Origin: Coenobita brevimanus
Lineage: Eukaryota > Arthropoda > Malacostraca > Decapoda > Coenobitidae
Reading direction: 5' to 3'
Assembly: GCA_032717465.1 (NCBI GenBank)
Contig: CM064653.1
Coordinates: 39,064,555-39,128,554 of the forward strand
DNA: 64,000 nucleotides
Part shown: one piece after another, positions 1 through 11,718 of the stretch
Position numbering within the stretch: the stretch's first letter is position 1
How the letters are laid out: each line of letters begins with the position of its first letter
The notes under the pieces: model-generated
The model's input: the letters and a program-made list of their open reading frames with translations, nothing else
Told to the model about the DNA's origin: nothing
Databases searched by the model: none
Program-made: the position numbers and the translations under genes

Positions 1-136
1 TAGTCCAGTCATGGATGGCGGCTAACTTGGTGAAGAGGTAGAAATGGCCAGAGTTGAGTCACCAGCAATGGCAATCCTTCTACTCCTGAAAACCATCCAC
101 ACCACATTACTCACTAACTCAAGGTTACCGTACTTG

Positions 137-360
137 TCTATCTACCTATATATCTATTGCCAGACACCATAATCCCGTAATAGGTGGTCGTTTGGCTGCA
201 AGTTAGTTATTTTATATGGAGGGAAATTAACCCACCACCAACCCACTTGCTGACACATAGGGAACATGTATGGGTTGGTTATATAGTTACCACCCAATGT
301 TGTAAATGGTTTCCTGGCATCTAGGAAACTTTTTGGCTTGTCAATCAATGTAAAGCCACC
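137..360 (-). mobile_element. SINE-like element or LINE 3' end, minus strand
   Basis: Read on the minus strand, 190 to 137 gives a conserved 3' end (GGTGTCTGGCAATAGATA followed by ATAG/GTAG repeats) that matches the 3' end of the plus-strand LINE at 2120-2175. About 275-360 is a second block that recurs, diverged, at 14243-14330 (core GTAAATGGTTTCCTGG on +). The combination suggests a SINE, or a LINE fragment, borrowing a LINE tail. No tRNA A or B box is clear in this copy, so the exact class is uncertain. Confidence 0.5.
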
Positions 361-789
361 TGAAAAAGAAAACAAGATTAACAAAAAGTGACAGAAAAAG
401 TGGCAGAAATAGGAAGAGATGAGGACAGACACAGAAAAATGAGAGAAAATGTCGCAGTCAAGCTCACCTGGCAACACACGTTTATATACGGTACTGTGAT
501 CCCTTGGTTATCATGCATAACTGGTACAAGGCTTGGTGTGTGATAAAGAATTTGCACAATAACAAAAGCATACTACCTATGGGATTTACCCTATAGTACT
601 GGGCATCCCAAGTGCAATCCCAAATTTTCCCTTTGACAATAACACAGACCAACTAAATACATACATTATGATATGCTGTGTATCAGAAACACACACAGGC
701 ACGGTTAGATTAATAGAAAGTGAAGACACAATAAGGAATACACACCATAGAAAGGCCTGAGATGGGCTTGAGATAAGAGGTTCTCATAC
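361..789. other. No recognisable feature
   Basis: Moderately AT-rich sequence without a convincing coding frame, RNA gene or repeat. The short minus-strand open frames over it are low-complexity and are not supported. Confidence 0.5.
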
Positions 790-2132
790 TAAGGGGTGGA
801 GAAGTATCATTACTGGCAGTAGAGTGGATTTGGAAGATGTGCAGACTGGCCTGGGAGGAAGGCAGAGTCCCGGAGGATTGGAAGTCAGGTATAATCATTC
901 CCCTGTACAAAGGAAAAGGGGAAAAAGTGTATGGTAGGAGACCTACTGACAGAGTCAGGGAAATAACAGAGGAATTAGTTGAAGAACAGGGAGGTTTTAG
1001 GAAGGGATGAGGTTGTGCAGATCAGATACTCATTCTTAGGTCTTTAGTGAAGAAGTTTCTAGAGAACAGACAGAAGTTGTATGTGGCTTCACAGATTTGG
1101 AGAAAGCATGTGACAGGGTGGATAGACAAGGAATGTGGAAAGTATTAGGAATACATGGAATAAATGGGAAGTTGTTGAAAGCCATGAAGAGTATGTATAA
1201 GGGTGCTAAGGCTGCAGTGTATGTGGATAGGGAACTGAGTGAATTGTTCTCTTTGAAGGTTGGATTGAAACAGGGACATGTCATGTCTCCATGGTTGTTC
1301 AATCTGTATATGGATGGGGTTATAAAAGAGATACAAGGTAGGACAGCAGATGTTGGAGCAGCCCTAATGACAGAGGGCAGTGTGTGGAAACTCCCTGTAC
1401 TGTTGTTTGCAGATGATATTGTGTTGTTAAGTGAAGATGAAGGGGAGCTGCTAGGCTTGTTGGATGAGTTTGGGGGAGTGTGTAAGAAACGGAATCTAAA
1501 GGTGAATGTAGGGAAGAGTAAAGTTATGGTCTTTGAGAGATGTGATGTCAGTGAATGCAGAGTGAGACTGGATGAGGAGGAAATGGAAAATGTGTGTGCA
1601 TTTAAGTACCTGCGTAGTGTGATGAGTAAAGATGGAAGTTTGGAGGATGAAGTGCTTGAAAGGGTACAACAAGGAAGAAAGGTTGCAGGTTCTTTGAGGG
1701 CAGTGATAAAAAACAGGGAAGTGAGCATGGAGGTGAAAAAGTTACTGCATGACAGTACTGTGATAACAACTAACATATGGAAGTGAAGCTTGGACCTTGT
1801 TGGAAGGACACAAATCAAGAGAGAGGGCAATGGAAATGAGTTATTTGAGAGGAGCATGTGGAGTCACATGGAGAGACAGGCTGACAAATGAGGACGTGAA
1901 GGAGCGTTGTGGTGTAGATGGGATAGGAAGCGTTACGAGAAGCAATCTGAAGTGGTTTGGTCATGTGGAGAAGATGGAGAGTGACACTGACAAGAAGTGT
2001 GTGTGTAAGTGAGGTGGAGGGAGGGCAAGGCCAAGGATGAGATGGTGGGAAGGAGTGGAGAGGTACATGAGAACGGGGTGTGCAAGCTGGGAGCATGGCA
2101 TTGGACAGGGCAACATAGAGGCAAATTAGTTT
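790..2132 (+). pseudogene. Broken LINE reverse transcriptase
   Basis: The translation gives RT motifs in order: LAWEEGRVPEDW (about 844), EQGGFRKG (about 984), DLEKACDRVDRQ (about 1097), QGHVMSPWLFNLYMD (about 1270), the catalytic LFADDIVLL (about 1402), LKVNVGKSKVMVF and then a C-terminal block SYLRGACGVTWRDRL and LKWFGHVEKM. Lesions: a TGA stop at 1008-1010 where family members have Arg after RKG; a 1-base loss near 1090 between YVA and the TDLEKA frame; a frameshift between about 1760 and 1776; and a TGA at 2010-2012. The block around NYRGISLLS expected before GRVLTERV is also missing, so about 20 codons have been deleted near 930. It cannot encode an active polymerase. Confidence 0.85.
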
Positions 2133-2182
2133 GTGGCCATCCCTTATGGGATTAAGGTGTCTGGCAATAGATAGATAGACAG
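790..2182 (+). mobile_element. 5'-truncated non-LTR retrotransposon (LINE)
   Basis: The element carries the reverse transcriptase core, a C-terminal domain and a 3' end, but no endonuclease or ORF1 region, so it is 5' truncated as is usual for LINEs. The 3' end GTGTCTGGCAATAGATAGAT runs into ATAG tetranucleotides at 2165-2180, a microsatellite tail rather than poly(A). The same 3' end appears at 137-190 (-) and 15700-15830 (+), so this LINE, or its tail, has several relatives here. The clade (for example RTE or Jockey-like) cannot be fixed by eye. Confidence 0.85.
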
Positions 2183-2889
2183 AGCAGCAGTAGCTGGTAA
2201 ATTATTTTTTTCAGTTTTACAATCCTTTATTATAGCACATATTCTCACATTCATGCATATTTGGAGTTTATATGATATCATACAAATACTGTACTGTGTG
2301 TTATTCATTACTGTCTGATAGTTAATGCAATTATTATATGCATTCTGTAACCAGGATTTGCAACACATTTCCTGTCACTATTGTATTTGTCACTATTATA
2401 TTTGATTTCTGTATTTTCAACGATGTTTTTACAGTATTATGTTTCCAGGTGTCAAAAACACAACAATTGTGTTATGATTTTATGGAACTTTATAATTAAC
2501 ATCTGCACTTCTGGCAAACTCTGAATATCATTTAAACTCCTGTCTGTCAAAAAAAAAAAAAAAAAAATACAAAAATAATAATAATCACGATAATACTTTC
2601 AGTATGAAATATTAAATTTTGCGCTTATTTACAGTTTCCAAGCATTTTCAGAGTTTGATACTGAAACTTCATTCACAGGTCAACTTGGGAAATATCAAGA
2701 AATAGGACCTCCTTTCCCACCCTAGGGCAGAGTGAGGAGTGGCAACGTCCAGACAGCCCAAATTTGCCCATTCCAATGGGTTATACTTCCATACGTTCAT
2801 CATTCAAGCCCCCAGAATCCTGGCTCTATCGGATACGCTAAAAACATTCACCATGTTCTGTAGCTTCTCACAAACGTATCCAGTAGAGT
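2183..2889. other. AT-rich spacer, no gene seen
   Basis: AT-rich DNA with an A19 run near 2549-2567 followed by short AAT repeats. Nothing coding is recognisable. The segment from about 2700 to 2889 may be the 3' untranslated part of the minus-strand LINE relic that follows, but I have no second copy to confirm this. Confidence 0.4.
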
Positions 2890-3605
2890 CAATCCAGACG
2901 ATACCACGCTAAAAAGGAGTGCCAAATCCCTGATCATGCACTTCTCCTCACAACATCCATCCAGCCAGCTCGATCTCTTGTCAGTTCCCTACCATCACAG
3001 ACTTCCAAACCTCTCTTCCTCACACTCATCCACCATATCTCTCCACCTTCTCCTTGGCCTACCTCACCTCCTCCCTCCTTCAAATTCACTCAGCTATACC
3101 TTTTTCACCACTCTATTGTTATCCATTCTCTCCACTCAGTACACTCTCTTCGATTCTGGTGTCCACCGACTTCCTCACTCCACATCTTTCACGAATCACA
3201 TTATTTCGTATCTATCCACCTTCGGTGCTCCACATACATTTCTTAGCAGTCTCATCTTAGTTGCTCTCACTCTTTTCATTTTCATGCCACACTGCAGTCT
3301 CATGTTAAAGTTGGCACTAACACTCCTTCATGTAAGCCTCATGCAGCTGCAACTCTCAATCCTCTGTTTTTTATCAAGGCCTTCATTGCACCAGCTACTT
3401 TTCCTTGTCACTCTACTTTCAACTTCTTTTGCACATTTTCCTCTCTTTTCTATCACTGTACCCAAGTAACTGAACTCTTTCACCAATTCCAGTCTCTCTT
3501 GATTCACTGCAACATAGCGCTGGGAGTAACCTTCTCTCTCAATAACCATCACTTTTCTCTTTTCTACATTTACTCTCAAGGTGCAATGCTCACAGTCCAT
3601 GATTC
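2890..3605 (-). pseudogene. LINE reverse transcriptase C-terminal relic
   Basis: The minus strand reads, from 3600 downward: LRVNVEKRKVMVIERE, LVKEFSYLGTVIEKRGKC, GLDKKQRIESC, then in shifted frames MRLLRNVCGAPKVDRY, VERMDNNRVVKKV, GRPRRRWRDMVDE and GWMDVVRRSA (the last in a slightly corrected reading). This is the palm-to-thumb and C-terminal part of a non-LTR RT related to, but distinct from, the one at 790-2182. Several stops and frameshifts interrupt it and the catalytic FADD region is absent. It lies in the opposite orientation to the neighbouring LINE. Confidence 0.75.
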
Positions 3606-3871
3606 CAGTTGTTTCCTACCGTCAACAACATAACTTTTTGACCGCATTACAAACATGATGGTCACAAATGTGCTGTCTCCAGCATTATTATTAAGCTTGC
3701 TACCACTACACCATAATATCAATAAGAGTTCTGTCTTCTTCCCCATACACTGTCACTGAGAGTACCTTGTTCCTAGGGTTCTCAACAAGCACCCCAAGTT
3801 TGTAAATTTAACGCTTTCCTTATATAATGTCCTTCATCTTTCCAGTGATTAACACAGCTGCTTTATGTACC

Positions 3872-4046
3872 TAGTGCCTGTTGCCATTAAAGACGACAAC
3901 GCAGTGACCTGGCTCATGTATTCCTCTACAAGAGTGGACAGAACAGTCGCAGACTCTTGTGTCCCTGCAAACAACGGAAAAGTTCCCATCTGGAGGGAAG
4001 AACTACTGCTTAGATCGAAAATACCTGATTCTCCAATATCTGCCAT
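3872..4046 (-). CDS. Candidate first coding exon, unknown product
   Basis: On the minus strand an ATG at 4046-4044 sits in a strong Kozak context (A at -3, G at +4) and opens a frame beginning MADIGESGIFDLSSSSS, which stays open to an AG|GTACAT 5' splice-site-like junction near 3872. If splicing is ignored the frame ends at 65 codons. Upstream (4047-4160) is richer in GC than its AT-rich surroundings, as first exons often are. I recognise no domain and there is no visible second exon. It could equally be a chance frame or a fragment of the decayed gene at 4600-5560. Confidence 0.25.
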
Positions 4047-4079
4047 GCTGCTTTGCGTCGTCAGCTGACCGGGGTGTTT

Positions 4080-4599
4080 GTTTACATTCGTCAGTACGGC
4101 TCGAGTACTGTTTTTGCGGGGTCACTTTGACTTAAGCCAAAGAGCGAAGCCAGGCTTGAGCCTCAGGCCTCACAAAAACGTGCCTATAAATTTTTATTCT
4201 TTTCACATTTTCAACATTTTTCACAGTCCTTTTAAGTTGTTCATCATTTTTTTTTCCTCCAGTTGCTTGAGCCAATATTTTTCTATATACTTTCAGTCTT
4301 AATTCATTTTAATCCAACAATACCAGATCAGCCGGCATGTGTTAACATGACAATTTTGTTTTTTTGTTTTCAGGTTAGCAGGGTACAGTAGTATAAGTTT
4401 TGTTCTTCAGGGTACCTTGCAGCTAATAAAACCAACAGGGTAGTATAAGTTACACAGTATATGCATGTATTTGGACAAAGTTTTACAGTATGTCTTTTCA
4501 GACTGATTAATAATGGATTATCCAAAGTGTGCAATAAGCCATTAAGCACTGGCTTCATATGATCAGCTTTCCACAATATGTGAAAAAGGTTATGAAAGC
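4080..4599. other. AT-rich spacer
   Basis: T-rich and A-rich sequence with no coding frame, RNA or repeat family that I can identify. Confidence 0.4.
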
Positions 4600-5560
4600 A
4601 TAAGGAGAGCCAGTCAAAAAAGAGAAGACCTGGTTGAGCCTAGACAACAAGTCATGCAGAAAATCATATTGCAATCATAGGAAAATTGCAGCAAAAAGAA
4701 AACTGGAAGAAACTGAAGCAAGAAAAAAAATACAGATCAGATAAAGAGCCATTCCACTTTGCCACAACCTGTCTGTTCTGTGGGGAAGGAGATAGCTATG
4801 GTGGAAGAGAAAAGGAATACAAACAGATACCTGTCACAACAAATGATTTCCAAATCATTATAGAAACCTCAAGCAATGAATGAAAAGATGAATGGGCTGA
4901 AACAATAAGGAGTAGGTTAAATGATCCGCATGCTGCAGATGCTGTGTACCATCAAGACTGCAACGTAAATGTCAGAACTGGAGAAAACATACCACAAAAA
5001 CACATTTTACTAGAGCCAAAGAAACAAGGAAAACCACAAGACACAGTCCTTTATTAAAGTCATGGAGGATTTGGAAAAAAATGAGGCGCACACAGCAATC
5101 AATGATTTAACTGATAATACGAGTCACTATCTGGAAAACAATGGGTGTGAAGCATATGGTTTCACATATATGAAGGAGCAAATTCTAAAGCATTACAGTG
5201 GGAATGTTATTATTACTGAGATAAATGGAAAGCACAATTTTGTTACCATGTGGAGCACAGCAGCTACAATTTTCTATGAGTTTCACTCACATCCACAGAA
5301 AGAACATGTAGAATAAGAAGAGCTTAGGATAATAAAGACAGCTGCTAAGCTGATAAAGAATGACATAAAATCAATAATTCAAGACAAGGTATGTACCCAT
5401 GCATGGAAGGAATTTCTTCTACAATAAAGGCATATGATTCTTACCAGAATCCCTTGCCATATTTTTGAATGGCATATTCTTTAGTACTGAGGCAGACATG
5501 GAGACAAGTTCGATCGGTCAAGCAATCATGCAGGCAGCAAGATCCAGAGTCCAGCAATGG
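4600..5560 (+). pseudogene. Remnant of an uncharacterised zinc-motif protein gene
   Basis: Consecutive plus-strand frames, separated by stops, read like one protein: FATTCLFCGEGDSYGG (a C-x2-C knuckle, about 4757), DEWAETIRSRLNDPHAADAV then YHQDCNVNVRTGENIP (about 4890-5000), a 84-codon open block at 5062-5313 with AYGFTYMKEQILKHYSGN, VIITEINGKHNFVTMWSTAA, then RIIKTAAKLIKNDIKSIIQDK (about 5329-5391) and EADMETSSIGQAIMQAA (about 5491). This pattern matches my memory of a multi-copy family of uncharacterised metazoan proteins of unknown function, often seen in repeat-rich genomes. Stops after EDTVLY-type and HPQKEHVE segments show decay. No name or reaction can be assigned. Confidence 0.5.
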
Positions 5561-5859
5561 ATGGGTCAAGGTGATGACATGGATCCTCAGGACGGGCTGG
5601 TGAGCAGCAGGTGTCAAACTCTATCCAACTCCCACAGATAAGGAAGCAGCACCAGCAGAACAACTGGAAATAGTATGATATTATTGCAAAATGGGCTGTG
5701 ACACTGACAGAGGTTCTTGTACGAAACATGGACTCGACTGCTCTACAGCATGTGGTCACTGCAAGGGAATATATTCAAATTCAACAGAGGTTATTGAAGA
5801 TGACAATCATTAGATAATACATGTGTTAGGTTGCACTGTATTAATGTATTGAGTACTTA
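5561..5859. other. No recognisable feature
   Basis: The sequence may hold the decayed downstream part of the preceding remnant, but stops are too frequent to follow. It ends at the outer edge of the first palindrome. Confidence 0.35.
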
Positions 5860-6603
5860 CTGTACAGTCACGCGTACTAATTTCTGCTCAGGGGTTACCC
5901 CTTCCTTCCCCCCTCTACCCTGGACAGAGGGAAGGGGGGAATCGCGAACAAGTTCTACCCCGCCTTCTGCCCCCAACTCCCCCACCCTCCACCTCCAGCT
6001 GCCAGTTACTGATTAGACGCAAATTTTCTCATGTCCTGTAAACATGACTAAACTGTCGTCGCACACACTTTCAACGGCCAAGATTTGGACTATATTTTGA
6101 GAATAAATTATTACCGTATTGAACTGCATTCTCAAATTGAAAATATTCACCATCATTGTAATCCAGTGTCGTCCGCTGCACAATTCTGGGTTCCAGTGCT
6201 TACCTTTTCCCTTCCCCCAGCTGTCTCTCTCTCTCTCTGAATTTACTTTTCCCACTCACTCTTTCTTTTTAAATTTATATAAATTTCCCTTTGCTTCTCT
6301 CCCCCTCTCCCCTTCTCTCTCGTTCTTTGTCTTCAGTCTTCCCCGCCTCTCACCCCTCCCCTCCCCCCACCTTAGGCCTGATCAGCAGTCAGTTATACCG
6401 TCACCGCTCCTTCGTATATCGTGTGCAGGCAACATTTATCACACACACTTAGGTCAGATATATGGAAAGCTATTTTTTTTTATATATATATAATTGTATT
6501 TCTCATTATGTGCCAAGTTCAGATAGAGAACAGCAGACCAATATTCGTAATTTTTATTAGAGTGACCGTTCCACTTCACATAGCTGGGTAGCTGGGCTTA
6601 TAA

Positions 6604-6607
<4 letters not shown>

Positions 6608-6674
<67 letters not shown>
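6608..6674. repeat. (CA)n microsatellite in left arm of palindrome 1
   Basis: Uninterrupted CA dinucleotides, with the complementary TG tract in the opposite arm. Confidence 0.95.
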
Positions 6675-6676
<2 letters not shown>

Positions 6677-6882
6677 CTTAAATTTTGCACTGACAGCGTG
6701 GCGACTACAAATATAGTCATTCTAACAACTGGATCTGCTGGCTCCAAACCTTCCCTGTCCCAGTCAAACTCCTCATTCAATAACCGGTTATTGAATGAGG
6801 AGTTTGACTGGGACAGGAGCCAGCAGATCCAGTTGTTAGACTATATTTGTAGTCGCCACGCTGTCAATTAAAATTTAAGTCA

Positions 6883-6894
6883 TGTGTGTGTGTG

Positions 6895-6964
<70 letters not shown>
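6883..6964. repeat. (TG)n microsatellite in right arm of palindrome 1
   Basis: TG dinucleotides with one CG interruption, longer than the partner tract in the left arm. Confidence 0.95.
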
Positions 6965-6967
<3 letters not shown>

Positions 6968-7338
6968 TTTATAAGCCCAGCTACCCAGCTATGTGAAGTG
7001 GAACGGTCACTCTAATAAAAATTACGAATATTGGTCTGCTGTTCTCTATCTGAACTTGGCACATAATGAGAAATACAATTATATATATATATATAAAAAA
7101 AAAAATAGCTTTCCATACATCTGACCTAAGTGTTGTGATAAATGTTGCCTGCACACGATATACGAAGGAGCGGTGACGGTATAACTGACTGCTGATCAGG
7201 CCTAAGGTGGGGGGAGGGGAGGGGTGAGAGGCGGGGAAGACTGAAGACAAAGAACGAGAGAGAAGGGGAGAGGGGGAGAGAAGCAAAGGGAAAGTTATAT
7301 AAATTTAAAAAGAAAGAGTGAGTGGGAAAAGTAAATTC

Positions 7339-7380
<42 letters not shown>

Positions 7381-8882
7381 TGACAGCTGGGGGAAGGGAA
7401 AAGGTAAGCACTGGAACCCAGAATTGTGCAGCGGACGACACTGGATTACAATGATGGTGAATATTTTCAATTTGAGAATGCAGTTCAATACGGTAATAAT
7501 TTATTCTCAAAATATAGTCCAAATCTTGGCCGTTGAAAGTGTGTGCGACGACAGTTTAGTCATGTTTACAGGACATGAGAAAATTTGCGTCTAATCAGTA
7601 ACTGGCAGCTGGAGGTGGAGGGTGGGGGAGTTGGGGGCAGAAGGCGGGGTAGACTTGTTCGCGATTCCCCCCCTCCCTCTGTCCAGGGTAGAGGGGGGAA
7701 GGAAGGGGTAACCCCTGAGCAGAAATTAGTACGCGTGACTGTACAGCCGCGCACACAATTTCACAGTACAGTCAGCGTTGCAAATCCTGTGGGTGACCCG
7801 GGTTCAGAGTTTCACAGTATCGAACGTGCGGGGGAGGGAGGGAGTAGCTTCGTGGCTGGCGTGTGAGGCGGGTAGAAGGCATATGGGGAAGGGGGAGGGG
7901 GGAGGGGGAAGGACGGAAAGGTAAGAGGGATGAGAGGCGGTAAGTGAGTTAAGTAATACAAGGAAATGATTTTTATAATAATATATATTTGGAGAGAGAG
8001 AGAGAGAGCGAGAATAAACATACCAGTATATAGAATAATCCCCATACGATCTGCGACCGCACTTTACACTAATATACAGAGCTTTGTGTAACAGGTCGTT
8101 ACGATACTATGCGCAATTTGTGTTTTGTAAGGAACTATCAAAGATCAGGTGATTACGATGAAGCTGCCCTCGAGGGGGTCTGTCAGTTGCCAAGCTGGCG
8201 AGTGTCCCTTGCATGTTTATGTTCGTGTGTGTGTGTGTGTGTGTGTGTGTAAGATATAAGATAAATGTATCATGATCCCGTTTACCCTCTCTAAATGTGC
8301 GCTTATGTCACTAGGTTGCTCATTTGGAATATGAAATGCTTGATGCATTTATATCTATTATTTATATTTGACTTGTCACATCGTTCTGCCTACTCATGTT
8401 AGAATAGGTGCAGTGCACTGGGAAAAAACAGTTAATATATATGCACACATTAGAATCATGATCTTATGCATATAGGACATCATATTTAGGAGAATATGAC
8501 ATGCCCAAATTTCACCTGATAGATGAAGAACATAACATGCTGAAACTTCACCTGATACCGTATACTGTAATGGAGAGGATATCTTTCAACACTGTTGCTC
8601 AGTATTTCCAGGAATTTTTAACCTCTCCAGTTGCAACTGCTAAATATTTAAGATAGCAGTGTAGTTAGTAATGAAATTCCAGGAAATAAAAAGAAGGGGG
8701 GGATGGTTCCTCATCCTTGTTACACAAACAATGCTTATGGCTGTTATCATATACCCAGCAAGACTGAAATATTTATGGTTAACATTCACAAGTGTGTAAA
8801 TGGATTATTTCTGATAACCGCGAGAATTAACCTCTGTAAGGAAACCGTAGGAAAACATAAATTACTTACCACAAGAGTATAT

Positions 8883-9405
8883 TTAATAGCCAGTCCAACC
8901 CCCACCCATTTGAATAACGGCGCGCAACCTGTCTGGCACTGACGTAACAAGACGTCGCACCGTCTCTGGTCGGCGTCTGTAGGTCTCCCACGATACAGAG
9001 ACGTGTGCCATGAGCTCCCGGGTGTTCCTCTCCTGTGTCATATCCCAAATGTCTACCATCTGTGCCCAAACGTGTTCAATTACATTCATATCAGCTCCTT
9101 TGCTGGGCAGGTCCAGGAGCTAAAAGTGGTCCTGTTCATCAAACCAACGTCGAGCAGTGCGAGCTGTGGACTGTACACCTGCCGTGTATAAACAGTATGG
9201 GCCCAGGTGGAAACGGGAACTCCTTCTCACGAGAGAATGGCAAGAAGGACTCTTCAAGCACCTCGATGTATTTATATGCTGTGAAGCGCCCCTCAGTTTG
9301 GAACACGTCACCTGCACCATGCAGCGATATCCAGCCCCACACATTGCAGGTGACGTTGCTAGAACGAGCTACCTCCATGATGTTACGACGCTCGTATCTT
9401 CAAGC
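8883..9405 (-). pseudogene. Tc1-like transposase C-terminal half, left arm
   Basis: The minus strand reads RYERRNIMEVARSSN, NVWGWISLHGAGDVF, GRFTAYKYIEVLEES, LFIHGRCTVHSSH, WFDEQDHF (then a TAG where Gln is expected), LLDLPSKGADMNVIEHVWAQ and ending GGGWTGY. This is the DDE/D catalytic region of an IS630-Tc1-mariner transposase. The second acidic residue, normally Asp in the HDN/HDR-type motif, is Gly (IHGR); the final Glu of NVIEHVW is kept. A frameshift lies between CSTLV and RRWFDE. The N-terminal half is about 0.9 kb away at 10303-10653. Confidence 0.75.
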
Positions 9406-10302
9406 ATACTATGAGTTGGTGGATTATTGACGTTTGCGTATTTCTTTCCTATATATTACGCCTAAAACTGTGCATAAATATTCTGTATTCATATATGTAT
9501 TAGTCCATAAACATGCATCATATATCCCATTTCGCCTGAGCAGCAATGTAATGTTCATGTGTAAACCGGCAAATCATCTATAATAACCACCTAGTCCACA
9601 CTTCACGACCGTTTATCAGGCATGGAGCACTTAATACCCCTAGATCGCAGTTGAACCAACGCTGTCGATATTGACATATTAACTGAATATTTCATATGAA
9701 TATCTGTTACCTCCGTAAAGAACATTAAGATTTTAGCATGCCATATGATTTGTTATACCTGGTGCTATTTTTCATCACTCAGATATTTGATTTTTTTTTA
9801 TGTAATTGTTTTTGCATATCAATATGTTATCTAAATGTAATGAACTGTTAGGTATTAACTATTACATAATTCATTACCTGATCTCCAGGGTGGTAATCAG
9901 TTACAGAACATTAAGGGAATTAATGCACATGCTTATGTTCATGGGCAAATTGGACAAACTGGTTAATTTTAAATATTTCAGTACATGGTAACTAGTTATT
10001 AATTACAAATCAGGTTAACATAACATTCAGGTAAGTAAAGATCATAAATAACTTACCCAGTTACAGTTGACGCATAATTGTCAAAAGCCTGCTGTTTACA
10101 TCACCATTATTCACTGCAACATAATTACCTGGCTGCAGGTCCTGGTGCATTATAAAAAGTCTCCAGACCCATTCACACTCAGTTTTGTGACTGCACGACA
10201 TCTCTGTCCCTCTATCGTATAGCCACATTTATAGTCCTCCACGAAAGTCCTCTACAAATAATTAGGCTGCATCTTATTAACTGAGATTTAATGAACATAC
10301 CT
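9406..10302. mobile_element. Insert of about 0.9 kb splitting the transposase
   Basis: Transposase coding stops after NNTRYV near 10303 (-) and resumes with RYERRN near 9405 (-), so about 0.9 kb of non-coding, AT-rich DNA interrupts the gene. The insert has no transposase frame. The inner breakpoint of palindrome 2 (10182) lies inside it, so most of it (9406-10182) is duplicated in the right arm (10939-11718). I did not find clear terminal repeats. Confidence 0.5.
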
Positions 10303-10653
10303 GGTGTTATTTACTCTCCAGAAATGGCCTTGGCCATGAGAAGTAGAGGAGAATACTTTCTCATTTGTGAATACTGCACGTCCCCAGAACTCAAGGTCTC
10401 ACTCAACATGGAGTTGTGCAAATTCCACCCTCCCGGCTCTGTGAGCTTCAGTCAGCTTCTCCTGTGCAGGAATTCTGTGATGTATACCCCTCTCGTGCAG
10501 CCTGCGCCTTACAGTCATAGCACTGACATCCAACTGCAGGTTCTGTGCGACAGCCACGGCGTTAGTGTGAGGGTCTGCTTCAGCTGCTGCCACAATAATG
10601 CCATCCTTTTCCGCGTTTGTCCTCCGACGCGCTCCTGTTCTCGCTGTTAACAA
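10303..10653 (-). pseudogene. Tc1-like transposase N-terminal half, in loop
   Basis: The minus strand opens MLTARTGARRRTNAEKD, then the helix-turn-helix region NAVAVAQNLQLDVSAMTVRR and RLHERGIHHRIPAQ, typical of the paired-like DNA-binding domain of Tc1 transposases. After FAQLHVE a TGA (10399-10401) replaces a Trp codon, followed by DLEFWGRAVFTNEKVFSS, where the first catalytic Asp of the usual FTDE/FSDE motif is Asn. With the Gly in the second motif, two of three catalytic acids are lost. Only one copy exists because it lies in the loop between the arms. Confidence 0.75.
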
Positions 10654-11718
10654 ACCAGTACAGTGGGTCTCATTTCATTCATTAAAGTGCAAGTACAATC
10701 TTAAAAGAATGGGTAAAAGGAAACCTACTGCAAAACTAATGCATAATCAAACATTACTTCCATCTACACTTTATTCAAGTAAAATGCACAACCGACAGAC
10801 AGTGAATAAAAATTGGCACACACTGGACACAGAAACAGTTGGACATTGCTAAGTAGGTGTTTGAGAATTGTGAGTATTTGGAGAGACGATGTAATAATAG
10901 TGTCATGAGGGAGTAGTGTGTTGACATCACATCACAGCGCTGGGTGTGAATGGGTCTGGAGACTTTTTATAATGCACCAGGACCTGCAGCCAGGTAATTA
11001 TGTTGCAGTGAATAATGGTGATGTAAACAGCAGGCTTTTGACAATTATGCGTCAACTGTAACTGGGTAAGTTATTTATGATCTTTACTTACCTGAATGTT
11101 ATGTTAACCTGATTTGTAATTAATAACTAGTTACCATGTACTGAAATATTTAAAATTAACCAGTTTGTCCAATTTGCCCATGAACATAAGCATGTGCATT
11201 AATTCCCTTAATGTTCTGTAACTGATTACCACCCTGGAGATCAGGTAATGAATTATGTAATAGTTAATACCTAACAGTTCATTACATTTAGATAACATAT
11301 TGATATGCAAAAACAATTACATAAAAAAAAAATCAAATATCTGAGTGATGAAAAATAGCACCAGGTATAACAAATCATATGGCATGCTAAAATCTTAATG
11401 TTCTTTACGGAGGTAACAGATATTCATATGAAATATTCAGTTAATATGTCAATATCGACAGCGTTGGTTCAACTGCGATCTAGGGGTATTAAGTGCTCCA
11501 TGCCTGATAAACGGTCGTGAAGTGTGGACTAGGTGGTTATTATAGATGATTTGCCGGTTTACACATGAACATTACATTGCTGCTCAGGCGAAATGGGATA
11601 TATGATGCATGTTTATGGACTAATACATATATGAATACAGAATATTTATGCACAGTTTTAGGCGTAATATATAGGAAAGAAATACGCAAACGTCAATAAT
11701 CCACTAACTCATAGTATG

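Larger units (their letters stand above)
5860..7746. repeat. Giant inverted repeat 1, almost spacerless palindrome
   Basis: The left arm (about 5860-6785) is repeated as its reverse complement in the right arm (6786-7746), with the centre at the self-complementary AACCGGTT (6782-6789). Matching landmarks include ACGCGTACTAATTTCTGC at 5870 against its complement ending at 7735, CA repeats at 6608-6674 against TG repeats at 6883-6964, and GA/TC tracts. The arms differ by scattered substitutions (TATATGG against TGTATGG near 6460/7110), an indel of about 8 bases near 6748 and microsatellite length. No transposase frame is present. Both outer edges carry the self-complementary octamer CTGTACAG. 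Confidence 0.9.

Noticed and set aside
5860..7746. Palindrome 1 as a simple assembly artefact from a missed-adapter read
   Set aside because: Arms differ by substitutions, an 8-base indel and repeat lengths, and a second independent palindrome adjoins it. This is not excluded, only less likely.
8838..8875. Mini-intron (GTAAGT ... TTACAG) just after the transposase end on minus
   Set aside because: At about 36 bases it is too short for a normal spliceosomal intron and lies outside the coding frame.
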